A stretch of DNA of 64,000 nucleotides. Origin: Niastella soli (lineage in GTDB: Bacteria; Bacteroidota; Bacteroidia; Chitinophagales; Chitinophagaceae). The translations under genes and the position numbers were made by a program. Below are positions 45,205 through 54,613 of the stretch, piece after piece (positions within the stretch are counted from its first letter, which is position 1; every line of letters begins with the position of its first letter). Below the pieces are notes generated by a model, which did not search any database, had not been told where the DNA came from, and was given only the letters and a program-made list of their open reading frames with translations. Location: positions 274,518 through 338,517 of the forward strand of contig NZ_JAGHKO010000011.1 in assembly GCF_017742245.1 (NCBI RefSeq). The letters are read 5' to 3'.

Positions 45205-46021
45205 TATTAGGCGGGCTTGGTACTACTATCAGCTTCGTTGTGTCACTCACTTGTACGTCTGGTTCACTATTCAGCATGTCAGTTGTGAGTTGTGAGTGCC
45301 CGCCCGACTGAACGTCGTTCGGGCGGGGGCTCGCGAACCGGCCAACTAGTCAACTGTATCAACCAGCCACTTTTATCCAGGATCTACCTGCCTTAAACCT
45401 GTTAACTGGTCAACTTGTAAACTAAATCCCTATGTCAAAGAGCTGTAAACGCGAATACTATACAAAGGTAAACGCATTTATTGGTATATACATAACAGGG
45501 ATGTCTAGGTGCGTCTACAATGGCCTGTGTTTCCGATTTATGTCTACAATGGTCTATAAGTGTCTTGCCTGGTTATAGGGAAAGCAGGCCATTGACTGGT
45601 ATGGCGCCGGTATTGTGCCGGTAATGCTGTGGACAATGTTCGGAAGTTGTTCGGACTCTCCCTGGGAAGGTTCGGATGTCCCCGAGGGAAATCCGAACAA
45701 AGTCCGAACAAAGTTGCCGTCAAACCCAGTTCTGTACCGGAGCGATACCATACATCGGATAAACAAAGCAATCAATACCGGCACCATCCCCATTTCCCTG
45801 CCAACAATAGAAACCTACGAACTTTAGAAATAACGAATTAAAAAACTGTATTCCTGGTTAACTGGTCAACCGGTCAACTTGTTAACTCAACCTGTATTTG
45901 TCTTTTTGACATTTTAACTAAAACATTGAACTTTAAACCTTCAACTTTCAACTACTAAAAGTGCAAAACTTGCAACTTGATCGTATCTTGTTCCGTCTTT
46001 ATACTTATATACCAGTTATCT
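45205..46021. other. Intergenic region with dispersed repeats and nested hairpins
   Basis: No gene seen. It contains a GTTGTGAGT block (45281), a hairpin CCCGCCCGA / TCGGGCGGG (45299-45327), GTCAACTGG-type text (45400-45420 and 45857-45889), and a nested dyad at 45647-45711 with outer arms TTGTTCGGACT / AGTCCGAACAA and inner arms GTTCGGAT / ATCCGAAC. Confidence 0.5.
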
Positions 46022-48853
46022 ATGTACCTGAAATCATTGCTTCGATGTTCTCTGTTGTTAACGGTTGTTAGTCCCTTTTCGGGGGCCTATGCGCAAAAAC
46101 AGCCGCTCCGCTTATGGTATCAGCAACCCGCTGCTGCCTGGACGGATGCCCTGCCGCTTGGCAATGGCCGCCTCGGTGCTATGGTGTTTGGGGGAGTAGG
46201 GGTAGACCATTTACAACTGAATGAGGAAACCCTGTGGAGCGGACGTCCGCGTGCTTATTCCCATCCTGGCGCGGCGCAATACCTGCAACCCATTCGCCAG
46301 TTACTGGCCGAGGGTAAACAGGCGGAAGCAGAAGCAATGGGCGAGAAATATTTTATGGGCCTGAAAGACCCAGATGACAGCGCTTATCAATTACAGAAAG
46401 CCGACTGGTTTAAATCGGTGATCTCGCAAACAGCGCCGGCCGCCGTTGATTATAACGACAATAACTGGCCAACCATGCAACTGCCAACACCCGAAGGGTG
46501 GGAGCGGGTTGGATTGGAAGGCACTGATGGTTCCCTTTGGTTCCGTACCACGTTCAATGTTCCGGCAAAATGGCTGGGTAAGGACCTGGTGCTCGATCTG
46601 GGCCGTATCCGCGATCTGGATCTCACCTATGTAAACGGACAATTAGTGGGTCACGATGAAGGCATCAGTAAAAAAAGAAAATATACCATTCCGGCTTCGG
46701 CATTAAAGGAAGGAAAAAATACCCTCGCTGTTCAGGTGATCAATTTCTTTGATAAAGGTGGTTTTATCGGGGTAAAGAGTACTGCCAGGACCCTGGTAGT
46801 ATATCCTGAAGGTGGTGATGCAGACACCGTTTCATTGGGTAATACCTGGAAATATTTTATTCAGAACGATACCCCACCGGCACTGCCGCGTTATGAGGCC
46901 GACTACCTGCCATTTGGGGACCTGTATTTCCGTTTTGCCCATGGGAACAACAGCAGGGATTATAAACGTTCCCTCGATCTGGACAGTGCCCTCGCCAAAA
47001 TTTCCTATTCCGTAAATGGCGTTTCCTATAACCGCGAATATTTTATCAGCGCTCCGCATCAATGTGTGGTGATGCATCTGACTGCCAGCAAACCCGGCGC
47101 GTTGTCGTTACAGGCGGTGCTGAATACGCCTCATAAAAAATACATTGTACAAAAAATTGATGATCATACGCTCTCATTGTCGCTGGAGGTAAGCAATGGT
47201 GTGTTAAAAGCTGCTGGCTATTTGTATGCTACGGCTACCGGTGGCAAGTTAACGGTGAGTGATACCGCCATCAATCTGCAACAGGCTACCGAAGCCAGCT
47301 TTTACCTGGTAGCCGCTACCAGTTTCAAAAATTATAAAGAGGTGTCGGGCGATCCGGTGGCTGTCTGTAAAGCGGCCCTGTCGCGTGTTAAAGGCGTTCC
47401 TTACAATGCCATCAGGGCGGCACATGTAAGTGAATACCGCAAATTGTTTTCAACTTTTAGTTTTACGGTTCCGGCTGGAAAAAATAGTGACCTGCCTACT
47501 AATGAACGCATCCGGCAATTCAATATGAAGGACGATGCTTCGCTGGTGCCCACTTTTTTAATGTACAGTCGTTACCTGTTGATTGCTTCTTCCCGCCCGG
47601 GAACACAACCTGCCAATTTGCAGGGGATCTGGAACGATCTGTTAACTCCCCCCTGGGGCAGTAAGTATACGACCAACATCAACCTGCAAATGAATTACTG
47701 GACTGCCGAAGTGTTGAACCTTTCTTCCTGTACGCAGCCTTTATTTAAAATGATAAACGAACTGGCCGTGGCCGGTCATCAAACAGCAAAAGATCACTAT
47801 GATGCGCCGGGTTGGGTACTCCATCACAATACCGATCTGTGGCGGGGCACCGCGCCTATCAATGCGAGTAACCACGGTATTTGGGTTACCGGCGCAGCCT
47901 GGTTGTGTTTACATATTTGGGAACATTTCTTATATACCCAGGATACCGCTTTTCTGCGGGTGCAATATCCTAACCTGCAGGGTGCCGCGCAGTTCTTCGA
48001 AAAGTTCCTGGTAAAAGACCCTAAAAGCGGTTATCTCATCAGCACGCCTTCCAATTCACCGGAGCATGGTGGATTGGTGGCTGGTCCAACCATGGATCAC
48101 CAAATTATCAGAGAGTTGTTCCGGAATTGCAGTGCCGCCGCCGCTGTGCTGAAAACAGATGCTGCTTTTGCTGAAAGGCTGAATACGCTGATCCCGCAAA
48201 TTGCCCCTAACAAAATTGGTAAACACAATCAATTACAGGAGTGGATGGAAGATGTTGATGATGTAAATGATCAACACCGCCATATTTCTCATTTATGGGG
48301 CGTGTTCCCCGGTTCTGATATAACCTGGAAAGATTCTGCCATGATGAAAGCGGCCCGCCAGTCGTTGATCTATCGGGGCGATGGGGGCACCGGCTGGAGT
48401 CTTGCCTGGAAAGTGAACGTATGGGCCCGGTTTAAAGAGGGGGATCATGCCTTGTTGATGATCAAGAACCTGTTCACTCCGGCCATCGATGATAATGGCC
48501 GCGAAAGAGGTGGCGTATATAATAACCTGTTCGATGCGCATCCGCCCTTCCAGATAGATGGTAATTTTGGCGGCTCTTCGGGTATTGCTGAAATGATCAT
48601 TCAAAGCCATACCGGTGTTATTGAGCTGTTGCCTGCCTTGCCATCCGAATTGCCCGACGGCGAAGTAAAAGGCATTTGCGCCCGTGGTGGTTTTGTGCTG
48701 GATATAACCTGGAAACAGGGGAAATTACATCAGGTAAAACTGGTTTCTAAGAATGGAAATACGTGTCGACTGAAATATGGCGCTCAGGAAATAGAAGTGG
48801 TTACTAAGAAAAATGGTACTTATGTGTTTGATAGTGGCCTGAATAGGCAATAG
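46022..48853 (+). CDS. GH95 family alpha-L-fucosidase/galactosidase with inserted jelly-roll domain
   Basis: 943 residues from ATG 46022; a longer frame uses a TTG at 45977. A signal peptide ends near SGAYAQ. GH95 landmarks are present: LPLGNGRLGAMVFGG and LNEETLWSG early, TNIN with N552 and N554, the general-acid candidate E681 in NSPEHG, and D846 in FQIDGNFGG. Inverting enzymes of this family release terminal alpha-1,2-L-fucose or L-galactose. Between about residues 118 and 295 the N-terminal domain is interrupted by a GH2/GH35-like jelly roll (WFRTTFNVPAKWLGKDLVL, VNGQLVGHDEG). The stop codon lies inside a GGCAATAG repeat. Confidence 0.88.
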   Translation: MYLKSLLRCSLLLTVVSPFSGAYAQKQPLRLWYQQPAAAWTDALPLGNGRLGAMVFGGVGVDHLQLNEETLWSGRPRAYSHPGAAQYLQPIRQLLAEGKQAEAEAMGEKYFMGLKDPDDSAYQLQKADWFKSVISQTAPAAVDYNDNNWPTMQLPTPEGWERVGLEGTDGSLWFRTTFNVPAKWLGKDLVLDLGRIRDLDLTYVNGQLVGHDEGISKKRKYTIPASALKEGKNTLAVQVINFFDKGGFIGVKSTARTLVVYPEGGDADTVSLGNTWKYFIQNDTPPALPRYEADYLPFGDLYFRFAHGNNSRDYKRSLDLDSALAKISYSVNGVSYNREYFISAPHQCVVMHLTASKPGALSLQAVLNTPHKKYIVQKIDDHTLSLSLEVSNGVLKAAGYLYATATGGKLTVSDTAINLQQATEASFYLVAATSFKNYKEVSGDPVAVCKAALSRVKGVPYNAIRAAHVSEYRKLFSTFSFTVPAGKNSDLPTNERIRQFNMKDDASLVPTFLMYSRYLLIASSRPGTQPANLQGIWNDLLTPPWGSKYTTNINLQMNYWTAEVLNLSSCTQPLFKMINELAVAGHQTAKDHYDAPGWVLHHNTDLWRGTAPINASNHGIWVTGAAWLCLHIWEHFLYTQDTAFLRVQYPNLQGAAQFFEKFLVKDPKSGYLISTPSNSPEHGGLVAGPTMDHQIIRELFRNCSAAAAVLKTDAAFAERLNTLIPQIAPNKIGKHNQLQEWMEDVDDVNDQHRHISHLWGVFPGSDITWKDSAMMKAARQSLIYRGDGGTGWSLAWKVNVWARFKEGDHALLMIKNLFTPAIDDNGRERGGVYNNLFDAHPPFQIDGNFGGSSGIAEMIIQSHTGVIELLPALPSELPDGEVKGICARGGFVLDITWKQGKLHQVKLVSKNGNTCRLKYGAQEIEVVTKKNGTYVFDSGLNRQ

Positions 48854-48917
48854 GCAATCGTGAAACGGCAGACGGCAGACGGCAGAAGGCAGAAGGCAGA
48901 GGGCAGAGGGCAGAAAG
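48843..48917. repeat. GGCAGAC-type minisatellite, block after GH95
   Basis: Units GGCAATA, GGCAGAC, GGCAGAA and GGCAGAG run from the last codons of the GH95 gene into the gap, with the ATCGTGAAACGGCAGACGG text also found in the 92-bp array at 45117. Confidence 0.75.
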
Positions 48918-49125
48918 CCTCTGCGCGGCAACGGATTGTTCTTCGCTGCGCTCAGGCCCGTTAATCGGCAGGTATTGTCGTTTAGTTAATGCTTGTTTTA
49001 ATGGATCCCCTCCTGGGATGGGTAGGGGTGGGTCTGCACGTTGCGGCCTCACGATGCATCGGGAGGATTTAGCTATGCCTAATGGCTGCCTGGCGCAAGC
49101 GCTTAACAAACGCGAAACAGCAAAA

Positions 49126-52100
49126 ATGAATATGATGGTTCGAAACATAATAAAAGATCTTCTTGTTCTCTTTTCGGTATTGTGCGTATTGCAGGCCTCG
49201 GGCCAACGCAGGGATGTTTTGTTGAATAGTAACTGGCTATCCATTGCGAATGATACCAATCAGCATGCGTTTGATGGGTTTGAGAATCCGGCGTACAAAA
49301 CAACAGGCTGGCAGCCGGTCAATGTGCCGCACAACTGGGATGCGTACGAAGGCTATCGCCGTTTATTACATGGCAACCGCCATGGGTATGCCTGGTATAG
49401 CAGAACATTTACAGTAGCCCAAAAAGAAAAAGGCAAACGTTATTTTTTATGGTTTGAAGGAGTGGGCTCGTTTGCAACTGTATGGGTGAATGGTAAAAAA
49501 GCAGGTGAACATGCCGGTGGCAGAACTACTTTTACGCTTGATATTACTGACCTGCTCATTGATAATAACAAACCGAATCTGTTAGCAGTCCGGGCAGATC
49601 ATCCGGCCAATATTCAAACCCTGCCCTGGGTTTGTGGCGGCTGTTCCGATGAACGCGGATTTAGTGAAGGGTCCCAACCCATGGGAATTTTTCGTCCGGT
49701 CCATTTGATAACCACCAATGCTATTCGGGTAGAACCGTTTGGGGTGCACATCTGGAACGATACAGCGGTGTCGGAAAAGTCGGCCCTGTTGCGCCTGGCT
49801 ACAACGGTTAAGAATTACAGCGATAAACCGGTTGCTTTTACTATCCGTCAACGCCTGATGAACAAGGCGAAACAGCCGGTGGTTTCAATAGCCACTAACA
49901 GTACGCTGCAACCGGGCGCTGTGGTAGAAATACCGCAGCAATTGCCTGTGATAAAGGCACCGCGTCTGTGGTCATTGAGCGATCCCTATTGTTACACGCT
50001 GGTAACGGAGGTATTGCAAAATGGAAAAGTAATTGATGCCACAGAAACGGCCTATGGCATCCGGTGGATCAGCTGGCCGGTGGGCAGTAGCGGTACTTCC
50101 AAACAATTCTTCCTGAATGGAAAACCGGTCTTCATCAATGGTATTGCCGAATACGAGCACCTGATGGGCGGCGGTCATGCTTTTAGCGATGCCGAAGTAA
50201 GCGCCCGCGTGCAGCAAATAAAAGCAGTTGGCTTCAATGCCTTCCGCGATGCGCACCAGCCGCATAACCTGCGCTATCAACACCTGCTCGATAGTATGGG
50301 GCTGCTTTGGTGGACGCAACTCTCCGCCCACGTATGGTACAACACGCCCGAGTTTAAAAATAACTTTAAAGCATTGTTGAAAGAATGGGTGATAGAACGG
50401 CGCAACAGTCCTTCCCTGGTTTTGTGGGGTTTGCAAAATGAAAGCAAGATCCCTGAAGATTTTGCGCGCGAGTGCACGGAGTTGATCCGGGAACTGGACC
50501 CCACTGCTTCTGCACAACGGAAAGTTACCACCTGCAATGGCGGTGAAGGGACTGACTGGGATGTGCCCCAGAACTGGACAGGTACCTATGGCGGTAATCC
50601 CGCTGCTTATGGCAGTGATGTGGTCCGGCAGCAATTGATAGGGGAGTATGGCGCCTGGCGCACGCTCGATCTGCATACCGAAGGCGGTTTTGTGCAGAAC
50701 GGGACCCTGAGTGAAGACCGCATGACCCAGCTGATGGAAACAAAAGTTCGGTTGGCCGAGTCGGTGAAAGACAGCACCTGCGGTCAATTCTTCTGGATCT
50801 ATACTTCGCACGACAACCCCGGCCGCGTGCAGAGTGGGGAAGGGTTACGTGAACTCGATCGCATTGGCCCCGTGAATTACAAAGGATTGTTAACGCCCTG
50901 GGAAGAACCCCTGGATGTGTTCTATATGTACCGCGCCAACTATGCACCCAGGGAAACCTCCCCTATGGTGTATATCGTTTCGCATACCTGGCCCGGTCGC
51001 TGGATAAGCCCCGGGAAGAAGGATGGGATAGTAGTATATTCCAATTGTGATGAAGTGGAATTGTTCAATGATGTAAATAATGAATCCTTAGGCAAACGCA
51101 AAAGAAATGGCATCGGCACCCATTTTCAATGGGATGAGGTGGATATAAAATACAATGTATTGTATGCAGTAGGTTATGTGAATGGAAAGCAAGTGACACG
51201 CGATGTTATTGTGTTACAGCACCTGCCCATGTCGCCTCATTTCTCCTCGTTGTATGAAGAGACTTCTTCTCCATACAATGGGAAATTAGGGTTGCTGATA
51301 TCGCCTGCATTGGGGCAGAACTATTTATACCGGGTGAATTGCGGTGGTCCCGATTACAAAGATAGTCAGGGTAATACCTGGCTGGCTGATCGCGAGAAAA
51401 AATCAGCCAATACCTGGGGCTCTGTTAGCTGGACAAAACAATTCCCCGGCATGCCTGCCTTTTATGCCAGTCAGCGCCAGAGTAACGATCCCATTCCATA
51501 CACAAAAGATGAGCCGTTGTTGCAAACATTCCGCTATGGTTTGCAACAGTTGCGATATGAGTTTCCGGTACCTGATGGAGATTACCTCGTTGAATTGTAT
51601 TTTATAGAACCCTGGTGGTGCCGCGGCAATATGAATGCTAAAGGCTGGCGCATGTTTGATGTAGCCATCAATAATAAAACGGTGATCAAAAACCTGGATA
51701 TCTGGTCAAGGGTAGGTAACCGTGCCCTGAAGGAGGTTGTACCTGTACATGTTACAGGCGGGCAATTAACGATCTCATTTCCGAACGTAGCAGTTGGACA
51801 GGCAGTTATTTCAGCCATTGCCATTTCTACAAAAGATCAACAGGTGAAAGCAGCAGCGCCTTCACCGTTATTGATCAGGGACCTGAATGTGGAGGACAAA
51901 AATTTAGCTAAAAAAATAAAGGTACAAACCTGGTTGAATACCGGCGATACACAATATTGCGATAGCAATGTAGCTGTTACGGCATTGCCACCAACGTTAT
52001 ACGGTGCAGAATTGATACAGATGCCTGTTAAGCAATCGTCAGATAAGGAGGAGGATTGGGCGTCATTTACCGTTACAGCTGATGCCGACGTATTCGTAGC

Positions 52101-52683
52101 CATGGATAGCAGTCTGCAACGGCCGTTTTGGTTGAAGACATATGAGGATACAAAAATGGTATTGCAGACTACGAAAGGTACCTATAAGCTGTTGCGCAAA
52201 CGGTTTACTGCAAATGCTACCGTGACTATAAATGACCTGTATTCTGTGATCGTAACCCCCGTAACCACCCTGCAACCGCCCTTCGACCAAAAAGCAACCA
52301 CCAGCTATAAAATGGACCAGGCGGTAACAAGCGGAGATGGAACTACCCGTCAAACCATCAATAAAAGAGAATCGGTTGTATTTACAAAACCAGCTGGTGG
52401 ACAGGCTGATGTTACTATTAATACTGGAGTGGGAGATGTATATTCCATTACCTTCCGGTATTACAACCCTTCAACCGCAATACGCAAAGCAACCTGGCAG
52501 CTGATCCAGGCCGATGGCACTGTTTTGAAAACAGAAGCCATGGAATTTACCAATGCCCGCGAAGGGAAATGGAATTATTTTACCACTACCAGCGGCTCCA
52601 TGATCAATGCCGGTAAATATACCGTACGCATAACCGCTACTGATGCGGAGGGTGTGGCTATTGGTGGTGTGGATGTGCAGTAG
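49126..52683 (+). CDS. Large GH2 family glycosidase with malectin-like domain
   Basis: 1,185 residues from ATG 49126 (MNMMVRNII). The upstream frame from 49018 adds 36 residues that do not look like protein. A signal peptide ends at QASGQ. GH2 domains: jelly roll (NVPHNWDAYEGYRRL), Ig-like domain, TIM barrel with INGIAEYEHLMGGGH, FNAFRDAHQPHN, acid/base E439 in LQNESK and nucleophile E507 in IGEYG. A malectin-like carbohydrate-binding domain (about 810-900, YLVELYFIEPWW) and a further C-terminal beta-sandwich follow. It is probably a beta-galactosidase or beta-glucuronidase in the periplasm, specificity open. It lies beside GH95 and PL1 in the second glycan locus. Confidence 0.83.
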   Translation: MNMMVRNIIKDLLVLFSVLCVLQASGQRRDVLLNSNWLSIANDTNQHAFDGFENPAYKTTGWQPVNVPHNWDAYEGYRRLLHGNRHGYAWYSRTFTVAQKEKGKRYFLWFEGVGSFATVWVNGKKAGEHAGGRTTFTLDITDLLIDNNKPNLLAVRADHPANIQTLPWVCGGCSDERGFSEGSQPMGIFRPVHLITTNAIRVEPFGVHIWNDTAVSEKSALLRLATTVKNYSDKPVAFTIRQRLMNKAKQPVVSIATNSTLQPGAVVEIPQQLPVIKAPRLWSLSDPYCYTLVTEVLQNGKVIDATETAYGIRWISWPVGSSGTSKQFFLNGKPVFINGIAEYEHLMGGGHAFSDAEVSARVQQIKAVGFNAFRDAHQPHNLRYQHLLDSMGLLWWTQLSAHVWYNTPEFKNNFKALLKEWVIERRNSPSLVLWGLQNESKIPEDFARECTELIRELDPTASAQRKVTTCNGGEGTDWDVPQNWTGTYGGNPAAYGSDVVRQQLIGEYGAWRTLDLHTEGGFVQNGTLSEDRMTQLMETKVRLAESVKDSTCGQFFWIYTSHDNPGRVQSGEGLRELDRIGPVNYKGLLTPWEEPLDVFYMYRANYAPRETSPMVYIVSHTWPGRWISPGKKDGIVVYSNCDEVELFNDVNNESLGKRKRNGIGTHFQWDEVDIKYNVLYAVGYVNGKQVTRDVIVLQHLPMSPHFSSLYEETSSPYNGKLGLLISPALGQNYLYRVNCGGPDYKDSQGNTWLADREKKSANTWGSVSWTKQFPGMPAFYASQRQSNDPIPYTKDEPLLQTFRYGLQQLRYEFPVPDGDYLVELYFIEPWWCRGNMNAKGWRMFDVAINNKTVIKNLDIWSRVGNRALKEVVPVHVTGGQLTISFPNVAVGQAVISAIAISTKDQQVKAAAPSPLLIRDLNVEDKNLAKKIKVQTWLNTGDTQYCDSNVAVTALPPTLYGAELIQMPVKQSSDKEEDWASFTVTADADVFVAMDSSLQRPFWLKTYEDTKMVLQTTKGTYKLLRKRFTANATVTINDLYSVIVTPVTTLQPPFDQKATTSYKMDQAVTSGDGTTRQTINKRESVVFTKPAGGQADVTINTGVGDVYSITFRYYNPSTAIRKATWQLIQADGTVLKTEAMEFTNAREGKWNYFTTTSGSMINAGKYTVRITATDAEGVAIGGVDVQ

Positions 52684-53017
52684 GGGAATACAAGTTTATG
52701 AGTTATTATGTTATTGAGTTATTAAGTTATTAAGTTGGACTGAAGGCGAGTTGATAGGGTTGATTGGAAGTTGACCAATTAACCAGTTGATCAGTTGACC
52801 AGGCAGAAGGCAGGGCCAAGACCTGTAAGGTTCGCCATCTGAGTCTGAACGTTCAGTGGGTTTAAGCGATCCTGACAGGTCTGGTTCGGCCAAAGGCGGA
52901 CAAGCTCTTACAGGTCTTAATACATCGGAAAAAGATATAACGCAAAACGCTGAACTTATAATAAACGTTCAGCGTTTTGTATTAGTAACCCTAACTTACG
53001 AACCTAATAACTGCTAC
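52684..53017. other. Intergenic region between convergent GH2 and PL1 genes
   Basis: 334 bp with TTATTAAGTTATT-type tandem text (52700-52735), AGTTGACCAATTAACC-type repeats (52765-52800), repeat element copy 6 (52820), a partial element end CTTACAGGTC (52907-52916), and a dyad AACGCTGAAC / GTTCAGCGTT (about 52945-52975) that could end transcription from either side. Confidence 0.5.
52820..52881 (+). repeat. 62-bp inverted-end repeat element, copy 6
   Basis: It starts GACCTGTAAGGTTCG and ends CCTGACAGGTC. It shares GCCATCTGAG and AAGCGATCCTGACAGGTC with copy 2, 47 kb away. Its partner is only a fragment ending CTCTTACAGGTC at 52916. Confidence 0.8.
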
Positions 53018-54439
53018 TTAAGAACGCGGTGTAACCAGGCTGTTCAAATACACCTCTAAATTCGTATATCCCTCACTATTAACCGCATTCCCGTCTTTTG
53101 GATCTTTGGGGTTCAGGTTATTCTCCTTCTCCCAGCTATCAGGTATGCCATCGCCATCGGAGTCTTTTAAAGGTTTGCCTTGTTTGTAAGTGGCCCAACC
53201 GCCAACAGCCATGGGGCTATCGATTATACCGGCCTTGCCAAATACCCCTTTGCCAGAAGCGATCTTATGTTGCACTTCATAAATAATGCGGATATCGGTT
53301 GAGTCACGTTGGGGCAGGGTAGCGCCGGCGCCCTCCAGTACAGCTTTAAAGGCTTCCTTAGCCACCTGGTTATTGGAGATGCGCATTACCGGAAAAACAG
53401 AATCAGATTTTGCCATGGCACGGCTGGCTTCAGGCAGCTCTGACAGATCAACCCCTTTCCAGTTATTTTGGGTGAGTTCTTTGTTGCCCGCCATATAATT
53501 GCCGGCGATAAACCATTCGCCTACCCGGTTATCAGGATTTTTAGCGTATAACGCATGCAGGAATTGCAGGGTGTCGGCTGTTGCTGGCCCGGGTTGATAA
53601 TAGTTGTTTACGATATTCACCCGCGAAACACCACCGGGTATTTTTACATCACCGCCATAGCAGGCATTTTTGCTGCCCCAGTTATAATTAACATTGTCGC
53701 GGTAATCAACCAGCGCCATAGTATCATGTGCGCGGGCGCCATTAAAACGAACTGTGCGGTTGTTTAAATGCGCATACAGGTTATGGTGGAAAGATGCGTT
53801 TTGTCCGCCCCATACACCACCGTATGACCTGTGCCCTTTATGATGCCCTGCTTCATATAAACCTTCGCTTACAATACACCATTGAATGGTAATGTTTTTG
53901 GTGTCATAGGCCGCTACCACTTCTTCATTGGCCCAGCTGAATGAGCAATGGTCAACTATAATATCGTGACAGTTCTCTATATCCAGTCCATAAACGCCCA
54001 GCGAGTAAGTGCTTCCGGGTCTTGACCGGATATACCGGATAATGATGTTGCCGCGGTTGCCGCCTTTACCCGCCCCGTTGATTATAAAAGAATGTCCTTT
54101 CAAACAAATGCCATCACCCGGCGCTGTTTGTCCGGCAATGGTTATATTCGATCTTTTCAATACCAAAGGAGTTTCCAGATCAATGATGCCCGAAACCTGG
54201 AAAACAACAGTAAGGGGCTCTTCGGGAAATTCCGCCAGGGCCTGACGGAAACTGCCGGGGCCATCGTCGTGCAAATTGGTAACAACGGCCACTTTACCAC
54301 CGCGGCCGCCGGTTGCATATTTGCCATAACCTTCGGCGCCGGGAAACGCAATTGTCTGGGCTTTTGTATTTTTAAATGCTGAAACAGCGAATAGTGCAAT
54401 AAGGGTGATTTTTTTAGGGGTCTGGAAGAGATTTTTCAT
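53018..54439 (-). CDS. Pectate lyase-like protein (PL1-type right-handed beta-helix)
   Basis: A 473-residue secreted protein with a signal peptide ending near KNTKAQ. The parallel beta-helix is indicated by AFPGAEGYGKYATGGRGG, GSFRQALAEFP, SNITIAGQTAPGDGICLKG, DIIVDHCSFSWANEE and ASFHHNLYAHLNNRTVRF, all typical of the pectate-lyase group. The C-terminus has DSDGDGIPDSWEKENNLNP, a calcium-type loop common in secreted Bacteroidota lyases. It is predicted to cleave homogalacturonan by beta-elimination. It is on the minus strand, opposite to all other genes of this locus, and diverges from the propeller glycosidase gene. Confidence 0.88.
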   Translation of the reverse strand: MKNLFQTPKKITLIALFAVSAFKNTKAQTIAFPGAEGYGKYATGGRGGKVAVVTNLHDDGPGSFRQALAEFPEEPLTVVFQVSGIIDLETPLVLKRSNITIAGQTAPGDGICLKGHSFIINGAGKGGNRGNIIIRYIRSRPGSTYSLGVYGLDIENCHDIIVDHCSFSWANEEVVAAYDTKNITIQWCIVSEGLYEAGHHKGHRSYGGVWGGQNASFHHNLYAHLNNRTVRFNGARAHDTMALVDYRDNVNYNWGSKNACYGGDVKIPGGVSRVNIVNNYYQPGPATADTLQFLHALYAKNPDNRVGEWFIAGNYMAGNKELTQNNWKGVDLSELPEASRAMAKSDSVFPVMRISNNQVAKEAFKAVLEGAGATLPQRDSTDIRIIYEVQHKIASGKGVFGKAGIIDSPMAVGGWATYKQGKPLKDSDGDGIPDSWEKENNLNPKDPKDGNAVNSEGYTNLEVYLNSLVTPRS

Positions 54440-54613
54440 GACGGCTTATTTTGAGCGGAATTATATTGGGGTTAAAAGTAGTAAATAAGTCTTAGACGTC
54501 ACGGAAAACAGTCTTCTTGCGATAAATGTATTCTCAACGCTTATATCTTTGCAAAAATTGATGTTGGTGCCAACTATTTTACGCCGGTACCCATCTACAT
54601 TAAAACAACGTCA

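Noticed and set aside
44815-45277. Minus-strand frames of 126 and 151 codons rich in Leu-Pro-Ala-Val-Cys-Arg
   Set aside because: They are translations of the GGCAGAC/GGCAAAC minisatellite in two frames; such periodic text stays open because the unit length avoids stops.
45977-46021. TTG start for the GH95 gene
   Set aside because: ATG 46022 directly precedes a good signal peptide; the upstream 15 codons are not needed.
49018-49125. Longer N-terminus for the malectin-bearing GH2
   Set aside because: The extension lies in intergenic-type sequence and would hide the signal peptide that begins at 49126.
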